Of a stretch of DNA of 64,000 nucleotides, positions 1 through 7,747 are shown one piece after another (position 1 is the stretch's first letter; each line of letters begins with the position of its first letter). A program made the translations under genes and the position numbers. The notes under the pieces are model-generated. The model searched no databases, was not told the origin of the DNA, and worked only from the letters and a program-made list of their open reading frames with translations. The stretch is taken from assembly GCF_001420995.1 (NCBI RefSeq), contig NZ_CP012184.1:3022501-3086500 (forward strand), read 5' to 3'. This DNA is from Pseudonocardia sp. EC080619-01. Its GTDB lineage: Bacteria > Actinomycetota > Actinomycetes > Mycobacteriales > Pseudonocardiaceae.

Positions 1-543
1 GCCTCGCTGCGCGAGTGGGAGTACCTCGACTCCGATCCCGTCCTGCCCAGCCGCTGGCGCTACGGGACCATCCACCAGGGTGGCCCCGGCGTGGCCCGCA
101 GCCTGGTCACCGGGGACGTCCCGACGCCGGACGGCCCGCGCCGCGCCTACGCGTTCGACCACGAGCAGGCCGGACGGGTCAGCTCGGTGCTCTGCGCGGT
201 CCAGGTGCAGGAGTCGCTGCCGGCCGCCGTCGAGCTCCGGCTGCCGTCGGCCCCGTTGCCCGACGACGCCGGGCTGGACCTCCTGGAGCCCGTCGGCGAG
301 CGCTACGCCTTCGTCAGCGACGCCGACGCCGTCCGCCCGCTGCTGACGCCGCGACTGGCCGACGCGAGCGACGCGGTCGGCGAGGACGTCGAGCTGCTCT
401 GGGCGGAGGACTCCTGGGTGCTGGCCGCCGCCCCGGTCGGCATCTCCGCCGACCGGATGCAGGACCTGCTCGCCGATCTCGCCGAGGTCGCCACCGCCCT
501 GGAGGAGGGCCTCCACGTCCGGGGTCCCGCTGTCGAGTCCTGA
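1..543 (+). CDS. Hypothetical protein, C-terminal part (5' end outside window)
   Basis: The reading frame is open from the first base and ends with TGA at 541-543, giving about 180 visible residues. I do not recognise the family. The visible part is acidic and rich in D, E, A and L, has no membrane segment or Cys cluster, and ends in a predicted helix (D-L-L-A-D-L-A-E-V, then A-L-E-E-G) like those of small cytosolic alpha/beta proteins. An internal GTG at 91 is available, but coding clearly continues upstream of it (R-E-W-E-Y-L-D). The downstream gene follows after a gap of about 90 bases with its own promoter, so this is probably the end of a separate transcript. Confidence 0.6.
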   Translation, partial: ASLREWEYLDSDPVLPSRWRYGTIHQGGPGVARSLVTGDVPTPDGPRRAYAFDHEQAGRVSSVLCAVQVQESLPAAVELRLPSAPLPDDAGLDLLEPVGERYAFVSDADAVRPLLTPRLADASDAVGEDVELLWAEDSWVLAAAPVGISADRMQDLLADLAEVATALEEGLHVRGPAVES

Positions 544-620
544 CCAGCGGACATCGCGCTGCGTTGATCAACAGACACGACACGTGACCACCCGATCGCG
601 CTAGCCCGATCGGGGGTGGA

Positions 621-626
621 TACCCT
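621..626 (+). promoter_or_regulatory. Predicted -10 box of a leaderless promoter
   Basis: TACCCT lies 6 bases before the GTG at 633, so transcription would start at or next to the start codon. No clear -35 is seen. A GC-rich inverted pair (CCCGATCG, then CCCGATCGGG) lies just upstream at about 592-615. Confidence 0.45.
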
Positions 627-632
627 GTTCGA

Positions 633-1676
633 GTGGCTGTGGCACTCATCACCGGCGGTGGCTCCGGGCTCGGCGCGGTTCTGGCCGAGCGGCTCGCCTC
701 CCGCGGACATGACCTCCTCCTCGTCTCCCGGGACGCCGCGCGGGCGCACATCGCGGCCCGGTCGCTCGCCGGCCGGTACGGCGTCCGCGCCGACGTCCTG
801 GTGACCGACCTGGCGACCCGGCGCGGCCTGTTCCGCCTGGAGGCGCTGCTCACCGGGCCCGAGGCCCCCGCGGTGGACGTGCTCGTCCACGACGCGGCGT
901 CCGAGGTGACCGTGGCCGCGGGCGGTGTCCCCTCCGTGGACGACCGGCAGGCGCTCGTCGACCTCGGGGTGACGGCCACGATGCGCCTCACCCACGCCGC
1001 GCTGCCCGGGATGCTGCGCCGCGGCACCGGCACGGTCCTCGCGGTCGGGCCGGCACCGGCCCCCGGCGACACCGGTGGCGAGCCGGGCACGGTGTGGGCC
1101 ACGGCCTTCACCGCCTCGCTGGCCGCGACGCTGGACGGCAGCGGGGTGCGCGCCGCCGTCGTGCGCGCCGACGACCGTCCGGAGCGGGCGCTCGCCGTGC
1201 TCGACGCCGAGGACCCGGCCGCCGCGCCGGATCGTCCGTCGGTGCTGCGGGACCTGCCGCGCCGCGCGGTCGGCGCGGGGGTGCGTGCCGCCCGCCGCGG
1301 CGCCGAGCTCCTCTCCGACGCCACCCGCGAGCCGCTCATGCCGGCCGCGGCGGCTCCGCGCGCCGGGTCCGGGCCGTCCGTCCCGCGCCGCGACGTGGCG
1401 GCCCCCGGCTGCGGCCACGCGCCCGAGGAGCTCCTCGCCGGTGCGGGCGCGCCGGCCGCCCCGGTGCGGGCGCCGTCCCGGCTGCCGGACCTGCCGGCCC
1501 GTCCGGGTGCGGGCCGGTCGACGGCCGCCGCCTCCGGGTGCGGCCGCTCGACGCACTTCGTCGCCGGGTCGCTGCGGACGGCCGAGCAGCGCTCCCGGGC
1601 GACGGCCGCCGCCCGCGACCGCGCCCGCACCCGGCACGTCTCGCCGCACGGCAGCGCCGTCGTCAGCGGAGCCTGA
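633..1676 (+). CDS. SDR-like protein lacking catalytic residues, with long disordered tail
   Basis: Residues 1-210 have a short-chain dehydrogenase fold: the glycine-rich dinucleotide motif TGGGSGLG is at 7-14, followed by a beta-alpha pattern that aligns well with the SDR at 5719. The usual active site is gone. NNAG is HDAA (86-89), the catalytic Ser region is replaced by Pro/Gly, and Tyr and Lys of YxxxK align with G149 and T153. About 140 C-terminal residues are Ala/Arg/Pro-rich, low in complexity and probably disordered. It may still bind NAD(P) but should not catalyse SDR chemistry; a scaffold or regulatory role is inference. Start GTG 633 was chosen because it begins at the first beta strand and sits 6 bases after a -10 box. 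Confidence 0.75.
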   Translation: MAVALITGGGSGLGAVLAERLASRGHDLLLVSRDAARAHIAARSLAGRYGVRADVLVTDLATRRGLFRLEALLTGPEAPAVDVLVHDAASEVTVAAGGVPSVDDRQALVDLGVTATMRLTHAALPGMLRRGTGTVLAVGPAPAPGDTGGEPGTVWATAFTASLAATLDGSGVRAAVVRADDRPERALAVLDAEDPAAAPDRPSVLRDLPRRAVGAGVRAARRGAELLSDATREPLMPAAAAPRAGSGPSVPRRDVAAPGCGHAPEELLAGAGAPAAPVRAPSRLPDLPARPGAGRSTAAASGCGRSTHFVAGSLRTAEQRSRATAAARDRARTRHVSPHGSAVVSGA

Positions 1677-1730
1677 CCCGGTACCGGGGCGCCGCGCGGG
1701 ATCCGGCACCCCGGACGGGATGATGAACCG

Positions 1731-2750
1731 ATGACGACGACCGGGACCCCGCCGCTGCCGAAGGCCGAGCTGCACCTGCACATCGAGGGCACGCTCGAAC
1801 CCGAGACGGTCTTCGAGCTGGCCCGCCGGAACGACGTCGAGCTGCCCTACGCCGGGGTCGAGGACCTGCGGGCCCGGTACGACTTCACCGACCTGCAGTC
1901 CTTCCTGGACGTCTACTACGCCAACATGGCCGTCCTGCGCACCCGCGACGACTTCGCCGAGCTCGCGTCGGCGTACCTGCGGCGCTGCCCGGAGCAGGGC
2001 GTCCGGCACGTCGAGATGTTCTTCGACCCGCAGGCGCACACCACCCGCGGTGTCCCGATCGCCGACGTGGTCGGCGGTCTGACCGACGCGATCGACGAGC
2101 ACGCCGGCACCGTCTCGGCCGGGCTGATCCTCTGCTTCCTCCGGGACCGGCCCGCCGACGAGGCGGAGGCCACCCTCCGCGCCGCGGAGCCCCACCTCGA
2201 CCGGATCGTGGGGGTCGGGCTCGACTCCGCGGAGGTCGGCCATCCGCCGTCGAAGTTCACGGCGGTGTTCGAGCGGGCCCGCGGCCTGGGCCTGCGCCCG
2301 GTCGCGCACGCCGGTGAGGAGGGCCCCGCCGGCTACGTCCGCGAGGCACTCGACGAGCTGGGAGTGCACCGCGTCGACCACGGCATCCGTGCGATCGAGG
2401 ACGAGGAGCTGGTCGCCCGGCTGCGCCGCGACCGGACGCCGCTGACCGTCTGCCCGCTGTCGAACGTGCGCCTCGGCTGCGTCCCCGGGATCGGGCTGCA
2501 CCCGCTCCCGGAGATGCTCGCGGCCGGCCTGCACGTGTCGGTGCACTCCGACGACCCGGCCTACTTCGGTGGGTACGCCGACGCGAACTACGTCGCCGCC
2601 CGCGACGGGCTCGGCCTCACCGCGGACCAGCTGCGGACGCTCGCGGCGAACTCGTTCGAGGCCTCGTTCCTCGACGACGCCGCCCGGCAGGCGTTCGCCG
2701 GGGAGGTCCGCGCCTGGGGCGGTGACCCCGCCGGCGGGCGCCCGGCCTGA
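1731..2750 (+). CDS. Adenosine/adenine deaminase family aminohydrolase, adenine deaminase type
   Basis: A 339-residue amidohydrolase-fold enzyme. Metal ligands are H15 and H17 (HLHIEGTLE), H193 (HAGEEG) and D274 (HSDDPAY); E196 and H217 complete the active site. It hydrolyses the 6-amino group of a purine. The segment FFDPQAHT (97-104), the IEGTLEPE start and the HPPSKF loop are the pattern of bacterial and fungal adenine aminohydrolases rather than true adenosine deaminases, so adenine to hypoxanthine (purine salvage) is the more likely reaction. Automatic annotation would usually say adenosine deaminase. Length is normal for the family. An AraC-type regulator follows after 13 bases, possibly co-transcribed. 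Confidence 0.9.
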   Translation: MTTTGTPPLPKAELHLHIEGTLEPETVFELARRNDVELPYAGVEDLRARYDFTDLQSFLDVYYANMAVLRTRDDFAELASAYLRRCPEQGVRHVEMFFDPQAHTTRGVPIADVVGGLTDAIDEHAGTVSAGLILCFLRDRPADEAEATLRAAEPHLDRIVGVGLDSAEVGHPPSKFTAVFERARGLGLRPVAHAGEEGPAGYVREALDELGVHRVDHGIRAIEDEELVARLRRDRTPLTVCPLSNVRLGCVPGIGLHPLPEMLAAGLHVSVHSDDPAYFGGYADANYVAARDGLGLTADQLRTLAANSFEASFLDDAARQAFAGEVRAWGGDPAGGRPA

Positions 2751-2763
2751 CCGGGCGCTCCCG

Positions 2764-3570
2764 GTGGACGGTGCCGGTCCGGCGACGATCTCGATCGGCC
2801 CCGGGTGGGCGGCCTACATCGGACCGTCGCTCGGGCTCGCGCCCCACCGCGGGGCCGTCACCTGCCTCGCGGTCGGTGTCGACGGGCCGCTCACCGTCGA
2901 GGCCGACGGGACCGTGCTCGTGGCCCGCACCGTGCTCGTCCCGGCCGGGCTGCGGCACCGCGTCCGGTCCGCGGGCGAGCGGACGGCGTTCCTGTACCTC
3001 GATCCCGGCACCGCCGCCCGGCACGGCTGCCGGGACCGGATGACCGGTGCCACCGGACCGCTCGCCCACGACCACGCCGACGAGACCTCCGTCGTCGCGT
3101 CCGCGGTGTCCGGGGACGCCATCGCGCTCCGCAGGACCGCGGCGGGCGCGGGCAATGCGGCCGGGCCTGCCGATCCGCGCATCCTCGACGCCCTTCGTGA
3201 CGTCCGGCGGCCCGGCGGCGCCGACCTCCCGACCGACGAGCTGGCCCGCCGCGCCGGCCTGTCCCCGGCCCGGTTCCGCCGGTCGTTCGCGGCGGAGGCG
3301 GGCATCGGGATCCGCGGGTACCGGCGGTGGGCCCGGATGATCGTCGTCGCGCAGGTCGTCGCGGCGGGTGGGGACCTGACCCGGGCGGCGGCCGACGCCG
3401 GCTTCGCGACGCCGTCGCACCTGAGCCACGCGTTCCGGCAGATGTTCGGCCTGCGGCCGAGCCAGGTCCTCGACGCCGGCGGCCGGATCCGGGTCCGGGC
3501 ACCCGACGACCGGCACGTTCGTGACAGCGCCGCCGTCGACGGCCGGGCGAGACTCACGCCCGCACGGTGA
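2764..3570 (+). CDS. AraC-family transcriptional regulator
   Basis: About 268 residues. The N-terminal half is a small beta-rich, cupin-like sensing domain. The C-terminal 100 residues contain two helix-turn-helix motifs: DELARRAGLSPARFRRSF, and further on AAADAGFATPSHLSHAF with the family-typical FRQMFGLRPSQ ending. The frame is open further upstream inside the deaminase gene, but that part reads as an out-of-frame shadow; GTG 2764, 13 bases after the deaminase stop, is the first sensible start. The ligand is unknown. Its position suggests control of the deaminase or of the next membrane protein, which is inference. Confidence 0.8.
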   Translation: MDGAGPATISIGPGWAAYIGPSLGLAPHRGAVTCLAVGVDGPLTVEADGTVLVARTVLVPAGLRHRVRSAGERTAFLYLDPGTAARHGCRDRMTGATGPLAHDHADETSVVASAVSGDAIALRRTAAGAGNAAGPADPRILDALRDVRRPGGADLPTDELARRAGLSPARFRRSFAAEAGIGIRGYRRWARMIVVAQVVAAGGDLTRAAADAGFATPSHLSHAFRQMFGLRPSQVLDAGGRIRVRAPDDRHVRDSAAVDGRARLTPAR

Positions 3571-3603
3571 CCGGACCGGCCACCGGCGGAGCGGAGGTCC
3601 GGT

Positions 3604-3975
3604 GTGAGCGCGGTCGTGATCGTCGTGGTGGGTGTGTTCTTCCTGGGCATGGGGATGTACGGGCTGGCCGCCCCGGCGGCCCTGGTGCGGCCCTTCGGGC
3701 TGGTCGCCGACCGCCCGGAGAGCCGCTCCGAGGTCCGCGCGGTCTACGGCGGGTTCGGCGTCGCGACGGCGGCCGTGCTCGGTGCCGCGCTCACGCTCCC
3801 GGACCTGCACGACGGCGTCGTGACCGCGGTGGCCGTCATGCTCGGCGGGATGGCGGCCGGGCGGGTCGTGTCGCGGCTGGTGGACCGGCCGGTCGGGCTC
3901 TACCCGGTCTGGTTCTACTGCGGGGTCGAGATCGTCGCGGCGCTGCTGCTGGTGCTCGCGGTGCTGCCGGCCTGA
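3604..3975 (+). CDS. DUF4345-like small membrane protein
   Basis: 123 residues with four hydrophobic segments (about 2-24, 48-66, 72-92, 100-121) and the E-x-R-A-V-Y-G-G motif between the first and second, as in the DUF4345 family of four-helix membrane proteins of unknown function. The start GTG 3604 follows a GGAGG Shine-Dalgarno (SD) sequence at about 3592. It runs in the same direction as the AraC regulator 33 bases upstream and converges on the monooxygenase with only 4 bases between the stops. Confidence 0.7.
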   Translation: MSAVVIVVVGVFFLGMGMYGLAAPAALVRPFGLVADRPESRSEVRAVYGGFGVATAAVLGAALTLPDLHDGVVTAVAVMLGGMAAGRVVSRLVDRPVGLYPVWFYCGVEIVAALLLVLAVLPA

Positions 3976-3979
3976 GGGG

Positions 3980-5569
3980 TCAGGCGGTCGCGGCGAGCCG
4001 GACAGGGCGCAGCGGCTCCAGCGGCCGTCCGGCGCCGGTCCGGCCGTGCTCGGCGTGGAACGGCGCGAGCCGGAACCGGCGGGTGCGCAGCTGGTACTCG
4101 GCGGTGTTCGCCGGCCACATGACGACGTTGTGGCCCTCGCCGTTCTGGTAGTAGCTGGTACAGCCACCCGTCTCGTAGACGGTGCGGGCCGAACGCCTGC
4201 GGATCCGCCGGGTCCACCGCTCCTCGACCTCGGGCCGCACGTCGAGGGCGCGGATCCCCTCGCCGGCCATCCGGCAGACCGCGTCGGCGACGTAGCGGGC
4301 CTGCGCCTCGGAGAACAGCAGCGTCGAGCTGGCGCCGCTGGTCGCGTTGGGGCCCTGCATGAGGAACAGGTTGGGGAAGCCGGGGTAGTTCATCCCCAGG
4401 TAGGCGCGCGGGTAGGAACCCCAGTGGTCGTGCAGCGACCGGCCGGACGAGTCCTGGATGCGCCGAGCGATCGGCGCGGTGGCGCCGACCTCGAACCCGG
4501 TGGTGAGGACGATCGCGTCCACCTCGGCCGCCGTCCCGTCGCCGGAGACGACGGTGCGGCCGTCCACGTGGGACAGCCCGCCGGTGTGCAACGTCGTGTT
4601 GGACGCGCACATCGCCGGCAGGTAGTGGTTCGAGACCAGCGGGCGCTTGCAGGCGTAGTCGAAGTCCGGGGTGAGCCGGTCCCGCAGCTCGGGGTCGGGT
4701 ACCTGCGTCCCGAGGTGCCTGCGGCCGACCCGGCTGAGCGTCTCCCGCAGAAGCTTCGACCGCCGGGTCGCGGCGAGCAGCTCCGCCCCGACGTAGATCA
4801 GGTCGAACTGCATCCGGGAGAGGATCGGGTTCGCCGCCAGCGCCCGCCGGGTCAGGTCACCGACCGGCCGCTCCGGCTTCGGCAGGATCCACGCCGGGGT
4901 GCGCTGCAGGACGTGCAGCTCGGCGACCTGCGGCTGCAGCTCGGGGATGAGCTGGATCGCCGTCGCGCCGGTGCCGACGACCGCGACCCGCTTCCCGGTC
5001 AGGTCGGCCGAGTGGTCCCAGCGGGCGGAGTGGAACACCGGCCCGGGGAAGTCGGCGAGGCCGTCGACGTCGGGCTGCTTCGGGTCGGCGACGAGCCCGG
5101 CCGCGCTGACCAGGACGTCCGCGGTGAAGGCGCCCAGCGGTGTCGCGATCCGCCAGCGTGCCGCCGCGGCGTCCCACCGGGCGGAGTCGACGGCGGCGCC
5201 GAAGCGGATGTGCGCCAGCAGACCGGTCGAGTCGGCCAGCCGCCGCGCGTAGTCCTGGACCTCGTGCCCGGGCGCGTACAGGTCGGACCAGTCCGGGTTC
5301 GTCATCGCCCGCAGCTGGTAGAGCGGGGAGGGGGTGTCGACGCCGACGCCCGGGTAGGTGTTGTCCCGCCACACGCCGCCGACGTCGTCGGCGCGCTCCA
5401 GCAGGACGAAGTCGTGCACACCACGGCGCAGCAGGGCGAGACCGACGGCCAGGCCGGTGAAGCCCGCGCCCACGACGGCGACCCGGGAGTGCCGCGGGGA
5501 GGGACCGGTGACTCGCTCGCCGGCAAGGGGTTCGGCCGGTCGCCGGATCCGCAGCGCCTCGGACGTCAT
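3980..5569 (-). CDS. Flavin-dependent Baeyer-Villiger-type monooxygenase
   Basis: 529 residues. It has an FAD-binding GAGFTG (34-39), an NADPH-binding GTGATA (199-204) and the Baeyer-Villiger fingerprint FPGPVFHSARW (174-184, F-x-G-x3-H-x3-W), followed by an LxTGFE-type segment (VLTTGFE). It should insert one oxygen atom from O2 into ketones, or oxidise a soft heteroatom, using NADPH and FAD. Substrate is unknown; such enzymes serve catabolism of ketones, steroids or alkyl compounds in actinomycetes. No catabolic neighbours point to a pathway. ATG 5569 is preceded at 6 bases by a -10 box, so it is probably a single leaderless transcript. Confidence 0.88.
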   Translation of the reverse strand: MTSEALRIRRPAEPLAGERVTGPSPRHSRVAVVGAGFTGLAVGLALLRRGVHDFVLLERADDVGGVWRDNTYPGVGVDTPSPLYQLRAMTNPDWSDLYAPGHEVQDYARRLADSTGLLAHIRFGAAVDSARWDAAAARWRIATPLGAFTADVLVSAAGLVADPKQPDVDGLADFPGPVFHSARWDHSADLTGKRVAVVGTGATAIQLIPELQPQVAELHVLQRTPAWILPKPERPVGDLTRRALAANPILSRMQFDLIYVGAELLAATRRSKLLRETLSRVGRRHLGTQVPDPELRDRLTPDFDYACKRPLVSNHYLPAMCASNTTLHTGGLSHVDGRTVVSGDGTAAEVDAIVLTTGFEVGATAPIARRIQDSSGRSLHDHWGSYPRAYLGMNYPGFPNLFLMQGPNATSGASSTLLFSEAQARYVADAVCRMAGEGIRALDVRPEVEERWTRRIRRRSARTVYETGGCTSYYQNGEGHNVVMWPANTAEYQLRTRRFRLAPFHAEHGRTGAGRPLEPLRPVRLAATA

Positions 5570-5575
5570 GCCTCG

Positions 5576-5581
5576 ACGGTA
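5576..5581 (-). promoter_or_regulatory. Predicted -10 box of leaderless promoter for the monooxygenase
   Basis: On the minus strand TACCGT lies 6 bases before ATG 5569. Confidence 0.45.
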
Positions 5582-5706
5582 AAGGGTTCATAACGACGGG
5601 GCACGCGAGAGCGGTCCGTCTCACGATGTCACCGGACCCGAGTGTCGCCGGGATCACACCCCGGCGCCCGCGGCGGCGTCCGGGGTGCGGGCACGGCCCG
5701 ACGGAC

Positions 5707-5712
5707 TAGGCT
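5707..5712 (+). promoter_or_regulatory. Predicted -10 box of leaderless promoter for SDR-pyrE-trmH operon
   Basis: TAGGCT lies 6 bases before GTG 5719. The same hexamer at the same spacing is found before the PadR gene (62335). Confidence 0.5.
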
Positions 5713-5718
5713 CGCCGC

Positions 5719-6492
5719 GTGCTCTCCGTCATGATCACGGGCGCGTCGTCGGGAATCGGGGCCGCGTTCGCCGACCGGCTCGCTGCCGACGGCCGCGACC
5801 TCGTGCTCGTGGCGCGCGACGCGGACCGCCTGCAGGCGGCCGCGAACCGGTACCGCGACCTCGGCGTCGCCGTCGAGGTGCTGCCCGCGGACCTGTCCGA
5901 GGCCGGCGAGCGCGCGCGGGTGACCGCGCGCCTGGCGGACCCGGACCTGGCGCCGGTCGACCTGCTGGTCAACAACGCCGGCCTCGCGCTCGGGGCGGCG
6001 TTCCTGGAGAACGACCCGGCGGACCTCGCCCGGCAGCTCCAGGTGAACGTCGCGAGCGTGCTCGAGCTGACCCGGGCCGCGCTGCCCGGGATGGTCGACC
6101 GCGGCACTGGTGCGGTGGTCAACGTGGCGAGCGTGGCGGGCTTCCTCGCCGGGCGCGGGTCGACCTACCCGGCGGACAAGGCGTGGGTCATCTCCTTCAC
6201 CGAGGGCGTGGCCGCGTCGCTGCAGGGGACCGGGGTGCGCGCGATGGTGCTGTGCCCCGGGTACGTACGGACGGAATTCCACGAGCGGGCCGGCATCGAC
6301 GTCGGCGGCCGGCGCGGCCCGCTCTGGCTGGAGGCCTCGCAGGTCGTGGACGAGGCCCTGGCCGACCTGGACAGGGGACGGGTGGTGTCGGTGCCCTCGA
6401 GGCAGTACAAGGCGATCGTCGGGCTGGTCGGGGTGCTCCCCCGCGGCGCACTGAGGCGGCTCACCGCGGCGTTCGACCGGGACCGCACGTGA
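5719..6492 (+). CDS. Short-chain dehydrogenase/reductase (classical SDR)
   Basis: 257 residues with an intact SDR active site: TGASSGIG (7-14), NNAG (85-88), Ser138 and YxxxK as Y150/K154. It resembles the DltE-like or YqjQ-like reductases that act on ketones or short-chain acyl substrates with NAD(P)H; the exact substrate cannot be read from the sequence. It is the first gene of a tight operon: its TGA overlaps the GTG of pyrE. It is the intact paralogue of the degenerate protein at 633-1676. Confidence 0.9.
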   Translation: MLSVMITGASSGIGAAFADRLAADGRDLVLVARDADRLQAAANRYRDLGVAVEVLPADLSEAGERARVTARLADPDLAPVDLLVNNAGLALGAAFLENDPADLARQLQVNVASVLELTRAALPGMVDRGTGAVVNVASVAGFLAGRGSTYPADKAWVISFTEGVAASLQGTGVRAMVLCPGYVRTEFHERAGIDVGGRRGPLWLEASQVVDEALADLDRGRVVSVPSRQYKAIVGLVGVLPRGALRRLTAAFDRDRT

Positions 6493-7046
6493 ACGCCCAC
6501 GCGGACCGGGCCCGGCTGGCCGCGCTGGTGCGCGAGCTGGCGGTCGTCCACGAGAAGGTGACCCTGTCGTCGGGTGCCGAGGCCGACTACTACGTCGACC
6601 TGCGCCGGATCACGCTGCACCACGAGGCGTCGCCGCTGATCGGGCGCCTGCTCCGCGAGCTGACCGCGGACTGGACGTACCGGTCGGTCGGCGGCCTCAC
6701 ACTGGGCGCGGACCCGGTCGCGACCGCGGTGCTGCACGCCGCGCGGCAGGAGGACGGGACCGAACCGGTCGACGCGTTCGTCGTGCGCAAGGAGACGAAG
6801 AAGCACGGCATGCAGCGGTTGATCGAGGGGCCGGACGTGGCCGGGCGACCGGTGCTCGTCGTCGAGGACACCTCCACCACCGGTGGGTCGGCACTGACGG
6901 CGGTGCGGTCGGTTCTCGCAGCCGGTGCGCAGGTCGTCGGGGTGTGCACCGTCGTCGACCGGGACACCGGGGCCCGGCAGGCCGTCGAGGCCGAGGGCGT
7001 GCCCTACCGGGCGGTGCTGGGGCTGGCCGACCTGCAGCTGGGGTGA
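6489..7046 (+). CDS. pyrE: Orotate phosphoribosyltransferase
   Basis: 185 residues. Converts orotate and PRPP to orotidine 5'-monophosphate in de novo pyrimidine synthesis. The PRPP-binding motif VLVVEDTSTTGGS is near 122-134, and the catalytic-loop basic residues (RKETKKHG) are near 98-105, as in actinobacterial PyrE. GTG 6489 was chosen because it gives a full-length product and a 4-base GTGA overlap with the SDR gene; the frame is open far upstream but only as a shadow of that gene. The following methyltransferase overlaps in the same way. This matches the M. tuberculosis neighbourhood Rv0382c-Rv0380c. Confidence 0.93.
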   Translation: MNAHADRARLAALVRELAVVHEKVTLSSGAEADYYVDLRRITLHHEASPLIGRLLRELTADWTYRSVGGLTLGADPVATAVLHAARQEDGTEPVDAFVVRKETKKHGMQRLIEGPDVAGRPVLVVEDTSTTGGSALTAVRSVLAAGAQVVGVCTVVDRDTGARQAVEAEGVPYRAVLGLADLQLG

Positions 7047-7729
7047 GCGACCCGGACGGCCCGTCCGGTGGGCCCGGGCCCGCCGACGAGGCGGGGCCGA
7101 GCGAGTGGCAGGTGCCCGGCCAGGTCGGGGTCGGTCCGTGGACCGGGCCCCCGCCGGCCGGCGGGCACTGGGATCCGGAGCTGCTGGCGGAGGGCGACCG
7201 CCGCAACGTCGTCGACGCGTACCGCTACTGGCGGCGCGAGGCCGTCGCGGAGGACCTGGCGCGCCGGGCCCACCCGTTCCACGTCGCGATCGAGAACCTC
7301 GGCCACGACCACAACATCGGCACCGTGGTGCGCACGGCGAACGCGTTCGGCGCGGGCGGGGTGCACATCGTCGGACGGCGGCGCTGGAACCGGCGCGGCG
7401 CGATGGTGACCGACCGCTACCTGTCGCTGCACCACCACCCCGGCGCCGCCGGGCTCGTCGCGCACGCCCGTGCCGCCGGGCTCGCGCTGGTCGCGGTGGA
7501 CAACCTGCCCGGCGCCGTCCGGCTGGAGGAGACGGCGCTGCCGCGGGACTGCGTGCTGGTCTTCGGCGCGGAGGGTCCCGGGCTGTCACCGGAACTGCGG
7601 GAGGCCGCCGATCTCGCGGTCTCGATCGCCCAGTTCGGTTCCACCCGGTCGATCAACGCGGGCGTGGCGGCCGGGATCGTCATGCACGCGTGGGTCCGGG
7701 AGCACGCGGACCTGTCCGGCGCCTGGTGA
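7043..7729 (+). CDS. TrmH/SpoU-family RNA 2'-O-methyltransferase
   Basis: 228 residues. After a Pro/Gly-rich N-terminal stretch of about 40 residues comes a SPOUT (trefoil-knot) domain: motif 1 is IENLGHDHNIGTVVRTANAF, motif 2 LVFGAEGPGLS and motif 3 STRSINAGVAAGIVMHAW. It methylates ribose in tRNA or rRNA using S-adenosylmethionine. It lacks the L30-like domain of the rRNA-type enzymes, so tRNA is possible, but the target base cannot be told. GTG 7043 overlaps the pyrE stop. It corresponds by position to M. tuberculosis Rv0380c. Confidence 0.88.
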   Translation: MSDPDGPSGGPGPADEAGPSEWQVPGQVGVGPWTGPPPAGGHWDPELLAEGDRRNVVDAYRYWRREAVAEDLARRAHPFHVAIENLGHDHNIGTVVRTANAFGAGGVHIVGRRRWNRRGAMVTDRYLSLHHHPGAAGLVAHARAAGLALVAVDNLPGAVRLEETALPRDCVLVFGAEGPGLSPELREAADLAVSIAQFGSTRSINAGVAAGIVMHAWVREHADLSGAW

Positions 7730-7747
7730 CCCGGCGCCCGGCCGGGC

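Noticed and set aside
303..2546. Long minus-strand open frame over the SDR-like and deaminase genes
   Set aside because: Arg/Gly/Ala/Pro-rich translation without domains, antisense to two well-supported genes; an expected shadow at this G+C.
4046..5593. Plus-strand open frame opposite the monooxygenase
   Set aside because: No motif, antisense to a gene with FAD and NADPH fingerprints.
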